Shown piece after piece: positions 23,106 through 34,700 of a stretch of 54,227 nt of DNA. The notes under the pieces are model-generated. The model worked only from the letters and a program-made list of their open reading frames with translations, did no database searches and was not told the DNA's origin. Every line of letters begins with the position of its first letter. The stretch's first letter is position 1. The stretch is from Cristatella mucedo (Eukaryota; Bryozoa; Phylactolaemata; Cristatellidae): positions 827,001 through 881,227 of the forward strand of contig WPIO01000153.1 of NCBI GenBank assembly GCA_009760855.2, read 5' to 3'. The translations under genes and the position numbers were made by a program.

Positions 23106-24640
23106 CTCTAAAACACATTTCGCACGTGTTCGCAGCGGATTGCTGAATATCCAGAAACTTCAAATCTGCTCGTCGGAGCATGCGTGAGCTGGATGGCAGC
23201 AGAGTGCAGCACCTTGTTTAAAGCATTTCGCCCTTCAATAACACATTTTGCACGAGTTCGCAGCTGATCGCGGAATATCTAGAAACTTCAAATCTGCTTC
23301 TTAGAACGTGCACTGGCTGGCAGCAGAGTGCTGCACCTTGTTTTAAGCATTTTGCACGTAAATAACACATTTCGCACGAGTTCGCGAATATCTAGAAACT
23401 TCAAATCTGCTCGTCGGAGCGTGAGCTGGCTGGTAGCAGAGTGCTGCACCTTTTTTCAAGCATTTTGCACTTTAATAAAACATTTCGCAAGAGTTCGCTG
23501 CAGATCGTGGAATATCTAGAAACTTTAAATCTGCTCGTCGGAGCGTGGGCTGGCTGGCAGCAGAGTGCTGCACCTTGTTGCAGGCATTTCGCACTTGAAT
23601 AACACATTTCGCACGAGTTCGCAGCAGATTCCTGAATATCTAGAAACTTTAAATCTGCTCGTCGGAGCGTGAGCTGGCTGGTAGCAGAGTGCTGCACCTT
23701 CTTTCAAGCATTTCGCACGTTAATACCACGTTTCGCACAAGTTCCCAGCAGATCGTGGAATATCTAGAAACTTCAAATCTGTTAGCCGGTGCGTGAGCTG
23801 TCTGGCAGCTGAGAGCTGCACCTTGTTTCAAGCATTTCGCACGTGAATAGCACATTTCGCACGAGTTCGCAGCAGATTGCTGAATATCCAGAAAATTCAA
23901 ATCTGCTCGTCGGAGCGTGCACTGGCTGGCAGCAGAGTGCAGCACCTTGTTTCAAGCATTTCGCACTTCAATAACACATTTTGCACGAGTTCGCAGCAGA
24001 TCGTGGAATATCTAGAAACTTCAAATCTGCTTGTCGGAGCGTGCACTGGCTGGCAGCAGAGTGCTGCACCTTGTTTCAAGCATTTCGCACTTGAATAACA
24101 CATTTCGCACGAGTTCGCAGCAGATCGCAGAATATCCAGAAACTTCAAATCTGCTCGTCGGAGCGTGCACTGGCTGGCAGCAGAGTGCTGCACCTTGTTT
24201 CAAGCATTTCGCACTTGAATAACACATTTCGCACGAGTTCGCAGCAGATCGCGGAATATCTAGAAACTTCAAGTCTGCTCGTCGGAGCCTGAGCTAACTG
24301 GCAGCTGAGTGCTGCACCTTGTTTCAAGCATTTCGCACGTTAAATACACATTTCGCACGAAGCTGATCGCGGAATATCTAGAAACTTAAAATCTGCTTGT
24401 CGGAGCGTGCGCTGGCTGGCAGCAGAGTGCTGCACCTTGTTTCAAGCATTTTGCACGTAAATAACACATTTCGCACGAGTTCGCAGCAGATCGCGGAATA
24501 TCTAGAAACTTCAAATCTGCATTTCGGAGCGTGAGCTGGCTGGCAGCAGAGTGCTGCACCTTGTTTCGAGCATTTTGCACTCGAATAACACATTTCGCAC
24601 GAGTTCGCAGCAGATCGCGGAATATCCAGAAACTTCAAAT
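23106..24640. repeat. Consensus-like satellite stretch
   Basis: About 12 monomers. Those at 24020-24273 are the closest to the average of the whole window; the two adjacent units 24020-24143 and 24144-24267 differ at only a few bases. Two small register breaks are present: loss of about 11 bp at about 23383 (GTTCGCGAATATC) and loss of 6 bp near 24360 (CGCACGAAGCTGATC). Monomers with the CACGTAAATAACAC variant begin here and become common in the next zone. Confidence 0.8.
24177..24191. other. Perfect 6-bp dyad in the monomer (representative copy)
   Basis: GCAGCA, spacer GAG, TGCTGC: a perfect inverted repeat at monomer positions 34-48, present in a large share of the monomers. Variants with GCAGCTGAGTGCTGC keep five-base arms, while GAGTGCAGC variants break the right arm. 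An overlapping alternative, GCACT (24-28) with AGTGC (41-45), uses the same right half. Short dyads of this kind are a reported property of some centromeric satellites, particularly where no CENP-B box is present. Any role here is inference. Confidence 0.6.
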
Positions 24641-26480
24641 CTGCTTGTCAGAGCGTGCGCTAGGCTGCATCAGAGTGCTGCACCATGTTTAAAGCATTTC
24701 GCACGTAAACAACACGTTTCGCACCAGTTCGCCGAGATTGCCGAATATCCAGAAACTTAAAATCTGCTTTTCGGAGCGTGCGGTAGCTGGCAGCAGGGTG
24801 CTGCACCTGTTATTTCAAGCATTTCGCACGTTTAATACCACATTTCGCACTGGAGTTCGCAGCAGATCGCGGAATATCTAGAAACTTCAAATCTGCATGT
24901 CGGAGCGTGAGCTGGCTGGCAGCAGAGTGCTGCACCTTGTTTCAAGCATTTCGCACGTAAATAACACATTTCGCACGAGTTCGCAGCAGATTGCTGAATA
25001 TCCAGAAAATTCAAATCTGCTCGTCGGAGCATGCACTGGCTGGCAGCAGAGTGCTGCACCTTGTTTAAAGCATTTCGCACGTAAATAACACGTTTCGCAC
25101 GAGTTCGCAGCAGATCGCGGAATATGTAGAAACTTCAAATCTGCTCTCAGCACGTGCACTGGCTGGTAGCAAGTACTGCCCTTGTTGCATGCATTCCTCA
25201 CTTGAATATGACCTTTCGCACGAGTTGTAAGCAAGTCGCAGAATTTCCAGAAACTTCAAATCTGCTCGTCGGAGCAGCCTGCTGGCAGCAGAGTGCTGCA
25301 CCTTGTTTTGAGCATTTCGCACGTAAATAACACGTTTTGCACGAGTTCGCAGCAGATCGCGGAATATGTACAAACATCAAATCTGCGTGTCGGAGCGTGC
25401 CCTGGCTGGCAGCAGAGTGCTGCACCTTGTTTAAAGCATTTCGCACGTAAATAATACGTTTCGCACGAGTTCGCAGCTGATCGCGGAATATGTAGAAACT
25501 TCAAATTTACATGTCGCAGCATGGGCTGGCTGGCAGCAGAGTTCTGCACCATGTTTAAAGCATTTCGCACGTAAATAATACGTTTCGCACATTTCGCACT
25601 TGGCATAATAGAAATTAAATCTGCTTTTTCGGAGCGTTTCGCACAAGTTCGCAGCAGATCGCACGTTAAATATCGCAGAAAACTTCGAAATCTGCTTTAA
25701 TCTGGAGCGTGGGGTGGGTGGCAGCAGAGTGGAGCACCTTGTTTAATCTGCTCTTCGGAGCGTGCTGTAGCTGGCAGCAGAGTGCTGCACCTTGTTTCAA
25801 GCATTTCGCACTCGAATAACTCATTTCGCACGAGTTCGCAGCAGATCGCAGAATATCTAGAAACTTCAAATCTGCTTGTCGGAGCGTGCGCTAGCTGGCA
25901 GCAGAGTGCTGCACCTTGTTTAAAGCATTTCGCACTCGAATAACACATTTCGCACGAGTTCGCAGCAGATCGCGTGGAATATCCAGAAAACTTTAAAATC
26001 TGCTCGTCGGAGCGTGCACTGGCTGGCAGCAGAGTGCTGCACCTTGTTCGGAGCGTGAGCTGGCTGGCAGCTGAGTGCTGCACCTTGTTTCAAGCATTTC
26101 GCACTTGAATAACACATTTCGCACGAGTTCGCAGCAGATTGCTGAATATCCAGAAAATTCAAATCTGCTCGTCGGAGCGTGCACTGGCTGGCAGCAGAGT
26201 GCAGCACCTTGTTGAAAGCATTTCACCTTTCAATAACACATTTTCGCACGAGTTCGCAGCTGATCGCGAAATATGTAGAAACTTCAAATCTGCGTTTCGG
26301 AACGTGCACTGGCTGGCAGCAGAGAACTGCCCTTGTTGCATTGCATTTCCGCACTTGAATAAGCATTTCGCACGAGTTGAAGCAAATCGCAGAATTTCCA
26401 GAAAGTTCAAAAACTGCTCGTCGGAGCGTGCACTGGCTGGCAGCAGAGTGCTGCACCATGTTTAAAGCATTTCGCACTTG
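24641..26480. repeat. Irregular satellite zone with many indels
   Basis: Satellite monomers are still recognisable but are broken by frequent one- to few-base gains and losses. Examples are CTAGGCTGCATC (24661), CACCTGTTATTTC (24806), GCACTGGAGTTCGC (24847), GTAGCAAGTACTGCCC (25167) and AGAACTGCCCTTG (26323). A subfamily with CATTTCGCACGTAAATAA and often ACGTTTCGCAC is concentrated here. The 124-bp register is lost at about 25585-25760. The zone separates two ordered HOR domains, so it may be an old boundary within the array, a poorly corrected consensus or an assembly join. Confidence 0.75.
25585..25760. repeat. Scrambled satellite fragments
   Basis: Short pieces of the monomer appear out of order here. 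CGTTTCGCAC is followed at once by ATTTCGCACTTGG. Then come CATAATAGAAATTAAATC, a joined GGAGCGTTTCGCACAAG, CGCACGTTAAATATCGC, and CTGCTTTAATCTGGAGCG; after that CTTGTTTAATCTGCTC skips about half a unit. All fragments derive from the satellite; no foreign sequence is visible. This is the strongest break of periodicity in the window outside the right end. Confidence 0.7.
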
Positions 26481-27029
26481 AAAAACACATGTCGCACGAG
26501 TTCGCAGCAGATCGCATAATATCCAGAAACTTCAAATCTGCTCGTCGGAGCGTGCACTGGCTGGCAGTAGAGTGCTGCACCTTGTTTCAAGCATTTCGCA
26601 CTTGAAAAACACATGTCGCACGAGTTCGCAGCAGATCGCAGAATATCCAGAAACTTTAAATCTGCTCTTCGGAGCGTGGGCTAGCTGGCAGCAGAGTGCT
26701 GCACCTGGTTGCAGGCATTTCGCACTTGAATAACACATTTCGCACAAGTTCGCAGCAGATCACGGAATATCTAGAAACTTTAAATCTGCTCGTCGGAGCG
26801 TGAGCTGGCTGGTAGCAGAGTGCTGCACCTTTTTTCAAGCATTTTGCACTTTAATAAAACATTTCGCAAGAGTTCGCAGCAGATCGCGGAATATCCACTT
26901 CAAAACTTCAAATCTGCTCGTCGGAGCGTGCACTGGCTGGCTGAAGCAGAGTGCTGCACCTTGTTTCAAGCATTTCGCACTTCGAATAACACATTTCGCA
27001 CGAGTTCGCAGCTGATCGCAGTAATATCC
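26481..27029. repeat. Satellite flank of the 38-monomer array
   Basis: About four monomers. Those at 26530-26860 match about 30640-30970 inside the first 38-monomer unit (offset 4108 bp). At about 26890-27010 there are further small insertions (ATCCACTTCAAAAC, GGCTGGCTGAAGC, CTTCGAATAAC) before the ordered HOR begins. Confidence 0.7.
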
Positions 27030-27906
27030 AGAAACTTCAAATCTGCTCTTCGGAGCGTGGGCTAGCTGCCAGCAGAGTGCTGCACCTTATTGCAAGCATT
27101 TCCCACTTGAATAACACATTTCGCACGAGTTCGAAGCTGATCGCCTAATATCCAGAAACTTAAAATCTGATTTTCGGAGCGTGCGGTAGCTGGCAGCTGA
27201 GTGCTGCACCTTCTTTCAAGCATCTCCCACGTTAATACCACGTTTCGCACAAGCTCCCAGCATATCGTGAAATATCTAGAAACTTCAAATCTGGTCTTCG
27301 GAGCGTGCACTGGCTGGCAGCAGAGTGCTGCACCTAGTTACAACCATTTCGTAATTGAATAATTCATTGTGCACAGCTTCGCAGCAGATTTCGGAATATC
27401 TAGAAACTTTAAATATGCTCGCCGGTGTGTGAGCTGGCTGGCAGCAGAGTGCTACACCTTGCTTTAAGCATTTCGCACTTAGAAAAAAACTCATTTCGCA
27501 CGAATTAGCATCAGATCGCGGAATATCCAGAAATTTAAAATCTGCTATTAGGAGCTGCGGTAGCTGGCAGCTAAGTGCTGCACCTTGCGTCAAGCATTTC
27601 GAACTTGAATGACTCATTTCGCACGAGTTTCGCAGCTGATCGCAGAATATCCAGAACTTCTAATCTGCTTTTCGGAGCGTGGGCTGGCAGGCAGCAGAGT
27701 GCTGCACCTTGTTTTTAGCATTTCGCACTTGAATAATACGTTTCCGCACAAGTTCGCAGCAGATTGCGGAATATCTAGAAACTTAAAGTCTGCTCGTCGG
27801 AGCGTGGGCTAATTGGCAGCTGAGTGCTGCACCTTGTTTCAAGCATTTCGCACGTTATATACATATTTCGAACGAGTTTGTAGCTGATCGCTGAATATGT
27901 AGAAAC

Positions 27907-28030
27907 TTAAAATCTCCTCTTCGGAGCGTGCTGTAGCTGGCAGCAGAGTACTGCACCTTGTTACAAGCATGGCTCGATTGACTAACTCATTTCGCACAAG
28001 TTCGCAGCAGATCGCAGAGTATCTAGAAAC
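27907..28030. repeat. Landmark monomer type with CATGGCTCGATTGAC
   Basis: A very distinct monomer subtype in which the usual CATTTCGCACTTGAATAAC segment is replaced by CATGGCTCGATTGACTAAC. The segment starts at 1798, 4888, 11838, 14068, 17413, 19025, 20989, 27968, 32688, 36412, 41138, 49823, 51565, 52790 and 54151. Because its sequence is unmistakable, it marks HOR phase: 1612 bp between the 13-monomer copies, and 4720, 3724 and 4726 bp between the 38-monomer-family units. The monomer at these coordinates is the representative for unit 1. Confidence 0.9.
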
Positions 28031-29396
28031 TTCAAATCTACTTTTCGGAGCGTGGGTTAGCTGGCAGCAGAGTGATGCACCTAGTTTCAAGCATTTCGCA
28101 CTTGAATAACACATTTCGCAAGAGTTCGCTGCAGATCGTGGAATATCTAGAAACTTTAAATCTGCTCGTCGGAGCCTGCACTGGCTGGCAGCAGAGTGCT
28201 GCACCTTGTTGCAAGCGTTTTCCCACTTGAATAACACATTTTCGCGCAAGTTCGCAGCTGATTGCTTAATATCCAGAAATTTCAAATCTGATTTTCGGAT
28301 CGTGCGGTAGTTGGCAGCTGAGTGCTGCACCTTCTTTCAAGCATTTCGCACGTTGATACCACGTTTCGCAAAAGTTCCCAGCAGATCGTGGAATATCTAG
28401 AAACTTCAAATCTGTTAGCCGGTGCGTGAGCTGGCTGGCAGCTGAGCACTGCACCTTGTTTCAAGCATTTCGCACGTGAATAACACATTTCGCACAAGTT
28501 CGCAGCAGATCGCGGAATATCAAGAAACTTCAAATCTTCTCTTCGGAGCATGCAGTGGCTGGCAGGATAGTGCTGCACCTTGTTTCGTGCATTTTGCACT
28601 CTATTAACACAATTCGCAAGAGTTCGCAGCAGATTGCTGAATATCTAGAAAATTCAAATCTGCTCGTCGAAGGGTGCACTGGCAGGCAGCAGCGTGCTGC
28701 ACCTTGTTTCAAGCATTTCGCACTTGAATAACACATTTCGCACAAGTTCGCAAAAGATTGCCGAATATTTAGAAACTTCAAATCTGCTTGCCGGAGCGTG
28801 CGGTAGCTGGCAGCTGATTGCTGCACCTTGTTTCAAGCATTTCGCATTTGAAAAACACATTTCCCTCGAGTTCGCAGAAGATTGCAGAATAATTAGAAAC
28901 TTCAAATCTGCTATTCGGAGCGTGCCCTGGCTGGCAGCAGAGTGCTGCACCTTGTCGCAAGCATTTCGCCCTTGAATAACACATTTCGCACGAGTTCGCA
29001 ACAGATTGCAGAATATTTAGAAACTTCAAATCTGCTTGCCGGAGCGTGCGGTAGCTGGCAGCTGATTGCTGCACCTTCCCTTAAGCATTTCGCACTTGAA
29101 AAACACATTTTGCGAGAGTTCGCAGCAGATCGCTGAATATCTAGATACTTTAAATCTGCTCGCCGGTGCATGAGCTGGCTGGCAGCAGAGTGCTGCACCT
29201 TGTTTCGTGCATTTCGCACTCTAATAACACATTTCGCAAGAGTTCGCAGCAGATTGCTGAATATCCAGAAAATTCAAATCTGCTCGTCGGAACATGCACT
29301 GGCTGGCAGCAGAGTGCAGCACCTTGTTTAAAGCATTTCGCCCTTCAATAACACGTTTTGCACGAGTTCGCAGTTGATCGCGGAATATCTAGAAAC

Positions 29397-29520
29397 TTCA
29401 AATCTGCTCTTCAGAACGTGCACTGGCTGGCAGCAGAGTACTGCCCCTTGTTGCATGCATTCCTCACTTGAATAGGACCTTTCGCACGAGTTGTAAGCAA
29501 ATCGCAGAATTTCCAGAAAC
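29397..29520. repeat. Landmark monomer type with GCATGCATTCCTCAC
   Basis: A second distinct subtype carrying ACTGCCCCTTG, then GCATGCATTCCTCAC, GACCTTTCGC and GTTGTAAGCAAATCG. Occurrences of the GCATGCATT segment are near 10342, 18028, 19640, 20612, 21604, 25187, 29453, 30445, 31566, 34174, 35293, 37903, 38898, 40017, 42373, 45474, 46094 and 49199, with a degraded copy near 26338. It is absent from 1-10300 and from 49300-54227, so its spread marks the central domain of the array. Confidence 0.88.
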
Positions 29521-31752
29521 TTCAAATCTGCTCGTCGGAGCGTGCACTGGCTGGCAGCAGAGTGCTGCACCTTGTTTCAAACATTTCGCACTTGAAAAAC
29601 ACAAGTCGCACGAGTTCGCAGCCGATCGCAGAATATCCAGAAACTTTAAATCTGCTCTTCGGAGCGTGGGCTAGCTGGCAGCAGAGTGCTGCACCTGGTT
29701 GCAGGCATTTCTCACTTGAATAACACATTTCGCACAAGTTCGCAGCAGATCACGGAATATCTAGAAACTTTAAATCTGCTCGTCGGAGCGTGAGCTGGCT
29801 GGTAGCAGAGTGCTGCACCTTTTTTCAAGCATTTTGCACTTTAATAAAACATTTCGCAAGAGTTCGCTGCAGATCATGGAATATCTAGAAACTTTAAATC
29901 TGCTCGTCGGAGCCTGCACTGGCTGGCAGCAGAGTGCTGCACCTTGTTGCAAGCGTTTCCCACTTGAATAACACATTTCGTACGAGTTCCCAGCTGATTG
30001 CTTAATATCCAGAAATTTCAAATCTGATTTTCGGAGCGTGCGGTAGTTGGCAGCTGAGTCCTGCACCTTCTTTCAAGCATTTCGCACGTTAATACCACGT
30101 TTCGCACAAGTTCCCAGCAGATCGTGGAATATCTAGAAACTTCAAATCTGTTAGCCGGTGCGTGAGCTGTCTGGCAGCTGAGAGCTGCACCTTGTTTCAA
30201 GCATTTCGCACGTGAATAGCACATTTCGCACGAGTTCGCAGCAGATTGCTGAATATCCAGAAAATTCAAATCTGTTCGTCGGAGCGTGCACTGGCTGGCA
30301 GCAGAGTGCAGCACCTTGTTGAAAGCATTTCACCTTTCAATAACACATTTTGCACGAGTTCGCAGCTGATCGCGGAATATCTAGAAACTTCAAATCTGCT
30401 CTTCAGAACGTGCACTGGCTGGCAGCAGAGAACTGCCCCTTGTTGCATGCATTCCTCACTTGAATAAGACCTTTCGCACGAGTTGTAAGCAAATCGCAGA
30501 ATTTCCAGAAACTTCAAATCTGCTCGTCGGAGCGTGCACTGGCTGGCAGCAGAATGCTGCACCTTGTTTTAAGCATTTCGCACTTGAAAATAACACATGT
30601 CGCACGAGTTCGCAGCAGATCGCAGAATATCCAGAAACTTCAAATCTGCTCGTCGGAGCGTGCACTGGCTGGCAGCAGAGTGCTGCACCTTGTTTCAAGC
30701 ATTTCGCACTTGAAAAACACATGTCGCACGAGTTCGCAGCAGATCGCAGAATATCCAGAAACTTTAAATCTGCTCTTCGGAGCGTGGGCTAGCTGGCAGC
30801 AGAGTGCTGCACCTGGTTGCAGGCATTTCGCACTTGAATAACACATTTCGCACAAGTTCGCAGCAGATCACGGAATATCTAGAAACTTTAAATCTGCTCG
30901 TCGAAGCGTGAGCTGGCGGGTAGCAGAGTGCTGCACCTTTTTTTAAGCATTTTGCACTTTAATAAAACATTTCCCAAGAGTTCGCTGCAGATCGTGGAAT
31001 ATCTAGAAACTTTAAATCTGCTCGTCGGAGCCTGCACTAGCTGGCAGCAGAGTGCTGCACCTTGTTGCAAGCGTTTCCCACTTGAATAACACATTTCGCG
31101 CGAGTTCCCAGCTGATTGCTTAATATCCAGAAATTTCAAATCTGATTTTCGGAGCGTGCGGTAGTTGGCAGCTGAGTGCTGCACCTTCTTTCAAGCATTT
31201 CGCACGTTAATACCACGTTTCGCACAAGTTCCCAGCAGATCGTGGAATATCTAGAAACTTCAAATCTGTTAGCCGGTGCGTAAGCTGTCTGGCAGCTGAG
31301 AGCTGCACCTTGTTTCAAGCATTTCGCACGTGAATAGCACATTTCGCACGAGTTCGCAGCAGATTGCTGAATATCCAGAAAATTCAAATCTGTTCGTCGG
31401 AGCGTGCACTGGCTGGCAGCAGAGTGCAGCACCTTGTTTAAAGCATTTCGCCTTTCCATAACAGATTTTGCACGAGTTCGCAGCTGATCGCGGAATATCT
31501 AGAAACTTCTTCAAATCTGCTCTTCAGAACGTTCACTGGCTGGCAGCAGAGTACTGCCCCTTGTTGCATGCATTTCTCACTTGAATAAGACCTTTCGCAC
31601 GAGTTGTAAGCAAATCGAAGAATTTCCAGAAACTTCAAATCTGCTCGTCGGAGCGTGCACTGGCTGGCAGCAGAGTGCTGCACCTTGTTTCAAGCATTTC
31701 GCACTTAAAAAAACACATGTCGCACGAGTTCGCAGCAGATCGCAGAATATCC

Positions 31753-34700
31753 AGAAACTTCAAATCTGCTCTTCGGAGCGTGGGCTAGATGGCAGCAGAG
31801 TGCTGCACCTTATTGCAAGCATTTCCCACTTGAATAACACATTTCGCACGAGTTCGAAGCTGATCGCCTAATATCCAGAAACTTAAAATCTGATTTTCGG
31901 AGCGTGCGGTAGCTGGCAGCTGAGTGCTGCACCTTCTTTCAAGCTTCTCCCACGTTAATACCACGTTTCGCACAAGCTCCCAGCATATCGTGAAATATCT
32001 AGAAACTTCAAATCTGGTCTTCGGAGCGTGCACTGGCTGGCAGCAGACTGCTGCACCTAGTTACAACCATTTCGTAATTGAATAATTCATTGTGCACAGC
32101 TTCGCAGCAGATTTCGGAATATCTAGAAACTTTAAATATGCTCGCCGGTGTGTGAGCTGGCTGGCAGCAGAGTGCTACACCTTGCTTTAAGCATTTCGCA
32201 CTTAAAAAAACTCATTTCCCACGAATTAGCATCAGATCGCGGAATATCCAGAAATTTAAAATCTGCTATTAGGAGCTGCGGTAGCTGGCAGCTAAGTGCT
32301 GCACCTTGCGTCAAGCATTTCGAACTTGAATGACTCATTTCGCACGAGTTCGCAGCTGATCGCAGAATATCCAGAACTTCTAATCTGCTTTTCGGAGCGT
32401 GGGCTGGCAGGCAGCAGAGTGCTGCACCTTGTTTTTAGCATTTCGCACTTGAATAATACGTTTCGCACAAGTTCGCAGCAGATTGCGGAATATCTAGAAA
32501 CTTAAAGTCTGCTCGTCGGAGCGTGGGCTAATTGGCAGCTGAGTGCTGCACCTTGTTTCAAGCATTTCGCACGTTATATACATATTTCGAACGAGTTTGT
32601 AGCTGATCGCTGAATATGTAGAAACTTAAAATCTCCTCTTCGGAGCGTGCTGTAGCTGGCAGCAGAGTACTGCACCTTGTTACAAGCATGGCTCGATTGA
32701 CTAACTCATTTCGCACAAGTTCGCAGCAGATCGCAGAGTATCTAGAAACTTCAAATCTACTTTTCGGAGCGTGGGTTAGCTGGCAGCAGAGTGATGCACC
32801 TAGTTTCAAGCATTTCGCACTTGAATAACACATTTCGCAAGAGTTCGCTGCAGATCGTGGAATATCTAGAAACTTTAAATCTGCTCGTCGGAGCCTGCAC
32901 TGGCTGGCAGCAGAGTGCTGCACCTTGTTGCAAGCGTTTCCCACTTGAATAACACATTTCGCGCAAGTTCGCAGCTGATTGCGTAATATCCAGAAATTTC
33001 AAATCTGATTTTCGGATCGTGCGGTAGTTGGCAGCTGAGTGCTGCACCTTCTTTCAAGCATTTCGCACGTTGATACCACGTTTCGCACAAGTTCCCAGCA
33101 GATCGTGGAATATCTAGAAACTTCAAATCTTTTAGCCGGTGCGTGAGCTGGCTGGCAGCTGAGCACTGCACCTTGTTTCAAGCATTTCGCACGTGAATAA
33201 CACATTTCGCACAAGTTCGCAGCAGATCGCGGAATATCAAGAAACTTCAAATCTTCTCTTCGGAGCATGCAGTGGCTGGCAGGATAGTGCTGCACCTTGT
33301 TTCGTGCATTTCGCACTCTCTATTAACACAATTCGCAAGAGTTCGCAGCAGATTGCTGAATATCTAGAAAATTCAAATCTGCTCGTCGAAGGGTGCACTG
33401 GCAGGCAGCAGCGTGCTGCACCTTGTTTCAAGCATTTCGCACTTGAATAACACATTTCGCACGAGTTCGCAAAAGATTGCCGAATATTTAGAAACTTCAA
33501 ATCTGCTTGCCGGAGCGTGCGGTAGCTGGCAGCTGATTGCTGCACCTTGTTTCAAGCATTTCGCATTTGAAAAAAACACATTTCGCTCGAGTTCGCAGAA
33601 GATTGCAGAATAATTAGAAACTTCAAATCTGCTATTCGGAGCGTGCCCTGGCTGGCAGCAGAGTGCTGCCCCTTGTCGCAAGCATTTCGCCCTTGAATAA
33701 CACATTTCGCACGAGTTCGCAACAGATTGCGGAATATTTAGAAACTTTAAATCTGCTTGCCGGAGCGTGCGGTAGCTGGCAGCTGATTGCTGCACCTTCC
33801 CTTAAGCATTTCGCACTTGAAAAACACATTTTGCGAGAGTTCGCAGCAGATCGCTGAATATCTAGATACTTTAAATCTGCTCGCCGGTGCATGAGCTGGC
33901 TGGCAGCAGAGTGCTGCACCTTGTTTCGTGCATTTCGCACTCTAATAACACATTTCGCAAGAGTTCGCAGCAGATTGCTGAATATCCAGAAAATTCAAAT
34001 CTTCTCGTCGTAACATGCACTGGCTGGCAGCAGAGTGCAGCACCTTGTTTAAAGCATTTCGCCCTTTAATAACACGTTTTGCACGAGTTCGCAGCTGATC
34101 GCGGAATATCTAGAAACTTCAAATCTGCTCTTCAGAACGTGCACTGGCTGGCAGCAGAGTACTGCCCCTTGTTGCATGCATTCCTCACTTGAATAGGACC
34201 TTTCGCACGAGTTGTAAGCAAATCGCCGAATTTCCAGAAACTTCAAATCTGCTCGTCGGAGCGTGCACTGGCTGGCAGCAGAGTGCTGCACCTTGTTTCA
34301 AACATTTCGCACTTGAAAAACACAAGTCGCACGAGTTCGCAGCCGATCGCAGAATATCCAGAAACTTCAAATCTGCTCGTCGGAGCGTGCACTGGCTGGC
34401 AGCAGAGTGCTGCACCTTGTTTCAAGCATTTCGCACTTGAAAAAACACATGTCGCACGAGTTCGCAGCAGATCGCAGAATATCCAGAAACTTTAAATCTG
34501 CTCTTCGGAGCGTGGGCTAGCTGGCAGCAGAGAGTGCTGCACCTGGTTGCAGGCATTTCGCACTTGAATAACACATTTCGCACAAGTTCGCAGCAGATCA
34601 CGGAATATCTAGAAACTTTAAATCTGCTCGTCGAAGCGTGAGCTGGCGGGTAGCAGAGTGCTGCACCTTTTTTTAAGCATTTTGCACTTTAATAAAACAT

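Larger units (their letters stand above)
27030..31752. repeat. 38-monomer higher-order repeat, unit 1 (about 4.72 kb)
   Basis: Successive units start near 27030, 31753, 35479 and 40204, judged from the repeated CGGAGCGTGGGCTAG(A/C)TG(G/C)CAGC monomer followed by CACCTTATTGC. This unit is 4723 bp, about 38 monomers. Landmarks are CATGGCTCGATTGAC at 27968, CTCTATTAAC at 28599, and GCATGCATTCCTCAC-type monomers at 29453, 30445 and 31566. Small indels at its left end (27480, 27630, 27745, 28220, 28244) are not shared by units 2 and 3. Confidence 0.9.

Noticed and set aside
25585-25760. Insertion of a transposable element or unique sequence
   Set aside because: All pieces can be traced to fragments of the satellite monomer. 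No terminal repeats, target-site duplication or foreign sequence are visible.
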